From NCBI GenBank assembly GCA_002482725.1, contig DLGO01000105.1:7520-15304 (forward strand): DNA of 7,785 nucleotides, read 5' to 3'. This document shows positions 7,607 through 7,785 of the stretch, one piece after another (position 1 is the stretch's first letter; every line of letters starts with the position of its first letter). Made by a program: the position numbers and the translations under genes. The notes beneath the pieces were generated by a model. It was not told the origin of the DNA. It did no database searches and saw only the letters and a program-made list of their open reading frames with translations. This stretch comes from Bacteroidetes bacterium UBA7692 (lineage in GTDB: Bacteria; Bacteroidota; Bacteroidia; Chitinophagales; LD1).

Positions 7607-7785
7607 ATGCAAAAGATAGAGGCCATAATTTTTGATATGGACGGTGTCCTTATCGACTCCGAACCCTTTTGGCGCAAGGCCGAAATAGCTGTTTTTGAAA
7701 CAGTTGGCCTCCACCTTACAGATGAACAGTGCATACAAACCACCGGCTACCGATTCGATGAGGTAGTGCAGTTCTGGTACAGCCG
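7607..7785 (+). CDS. hxpB: HAD-family sugar-phosphate phosphatase, HxpB/YniC-like (3' end cut off by the window)
   Basis: The first 59 residues of a haloacid-dehalogenase-superfamily hydrolase, expected to be about 220 residues long in full. Motif I is FDMDGVLIDSEP (residues 9-20): Asp10 is the expected phospho-accepting nucleophile and Asp12 the general acid/base. The following cap-domain start (FWRKAE, then GYRFDEVVQFWY) resembles E. coli YniC/HxpB, which dephosphorylates hexitol and 2-deoxyglucose phosphates, better than beta-phosphoglucomutases as I remember them. Substrate and symbol are therefore by similarity only; motifs II-IV lie outside the window. ATG 7607 places motif I eight residues from the N-terminus, as is usual; an in-frame TTG at 7601 is less likely. 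No Shine-Dalgarno sequence or convincing promoter is seen. The gene diverges from rpoC across a 248-bp region. Confidence 0.85.
   Translation, partial: MQKIEAIIFDMDGVLIDSEPFWRKAEIAVFETVGLHLTDEQCIQTTGYRFDEVVQFWYS

Overview
The window looks like ordinary chromosomal DNA of a Bacteroidota bacterium, probably near Chitinophagaceae (family assignment is an inference from memory of RpoC sequences). The support is the Bacteroidota-type RpoC N-terminus, a lipoprotein with a Cys-Lys-Lys-Asp-Asp start to its mature part, absence of Shine-Dalgarno sequences before the start codons, and a candidate promoter of the TTTG / TAnnTTTG type.

Layout, left to right. Bases 1-1073 (+) hold the C-terminal 356 residues of the E2 subunit of 2-oxoglutarate dehydrogenase (sucB/odhB), closed by a strong intrinsic terminator. 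Bases 1196-2059 (+) encode a small MscS-family mechanosensitive channel. A 168-bp AT-rich gap with several inverted repeats leads to 2228-2773 (+), a 181-residue lipoprotein of unknown function, also followed by a clear terminator. From the right, rpoC (RNA polymerase beta' subunit, complete, 1446 residues) runs leftward over 7358-3018 and ends in its own terminator, so it converges on the lipoprotein gene with about 125 bp of gene-free DNA between the two terminators. A 248-bp divergent intergenic region (7359-7606) carries a candidate rpoC promoter and a leader able to form hairpins. At the right edge, 7607-7785 (+) is the start of a HAD-family sugar-phosphate phosphatase resembling E. coli YniC/HxpB.

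The genes do not form one pathway: they are a TCA-cycle enzyme, an osmotic safety valve, an envelope lipoprotein, the transcription machinery and a sugar-phosphate phosphatase, each apparently in its own transcription unit. The most unusual feature is organisational: rpoC stands alone, with a divergent gene upstream where rpoB would be expected and a terminator directly downstream. I see no tRNA, rRNA, CRISPR array, insertion sequence, prophage or defence-like cassette, and no evidence of a new multi-gene system.
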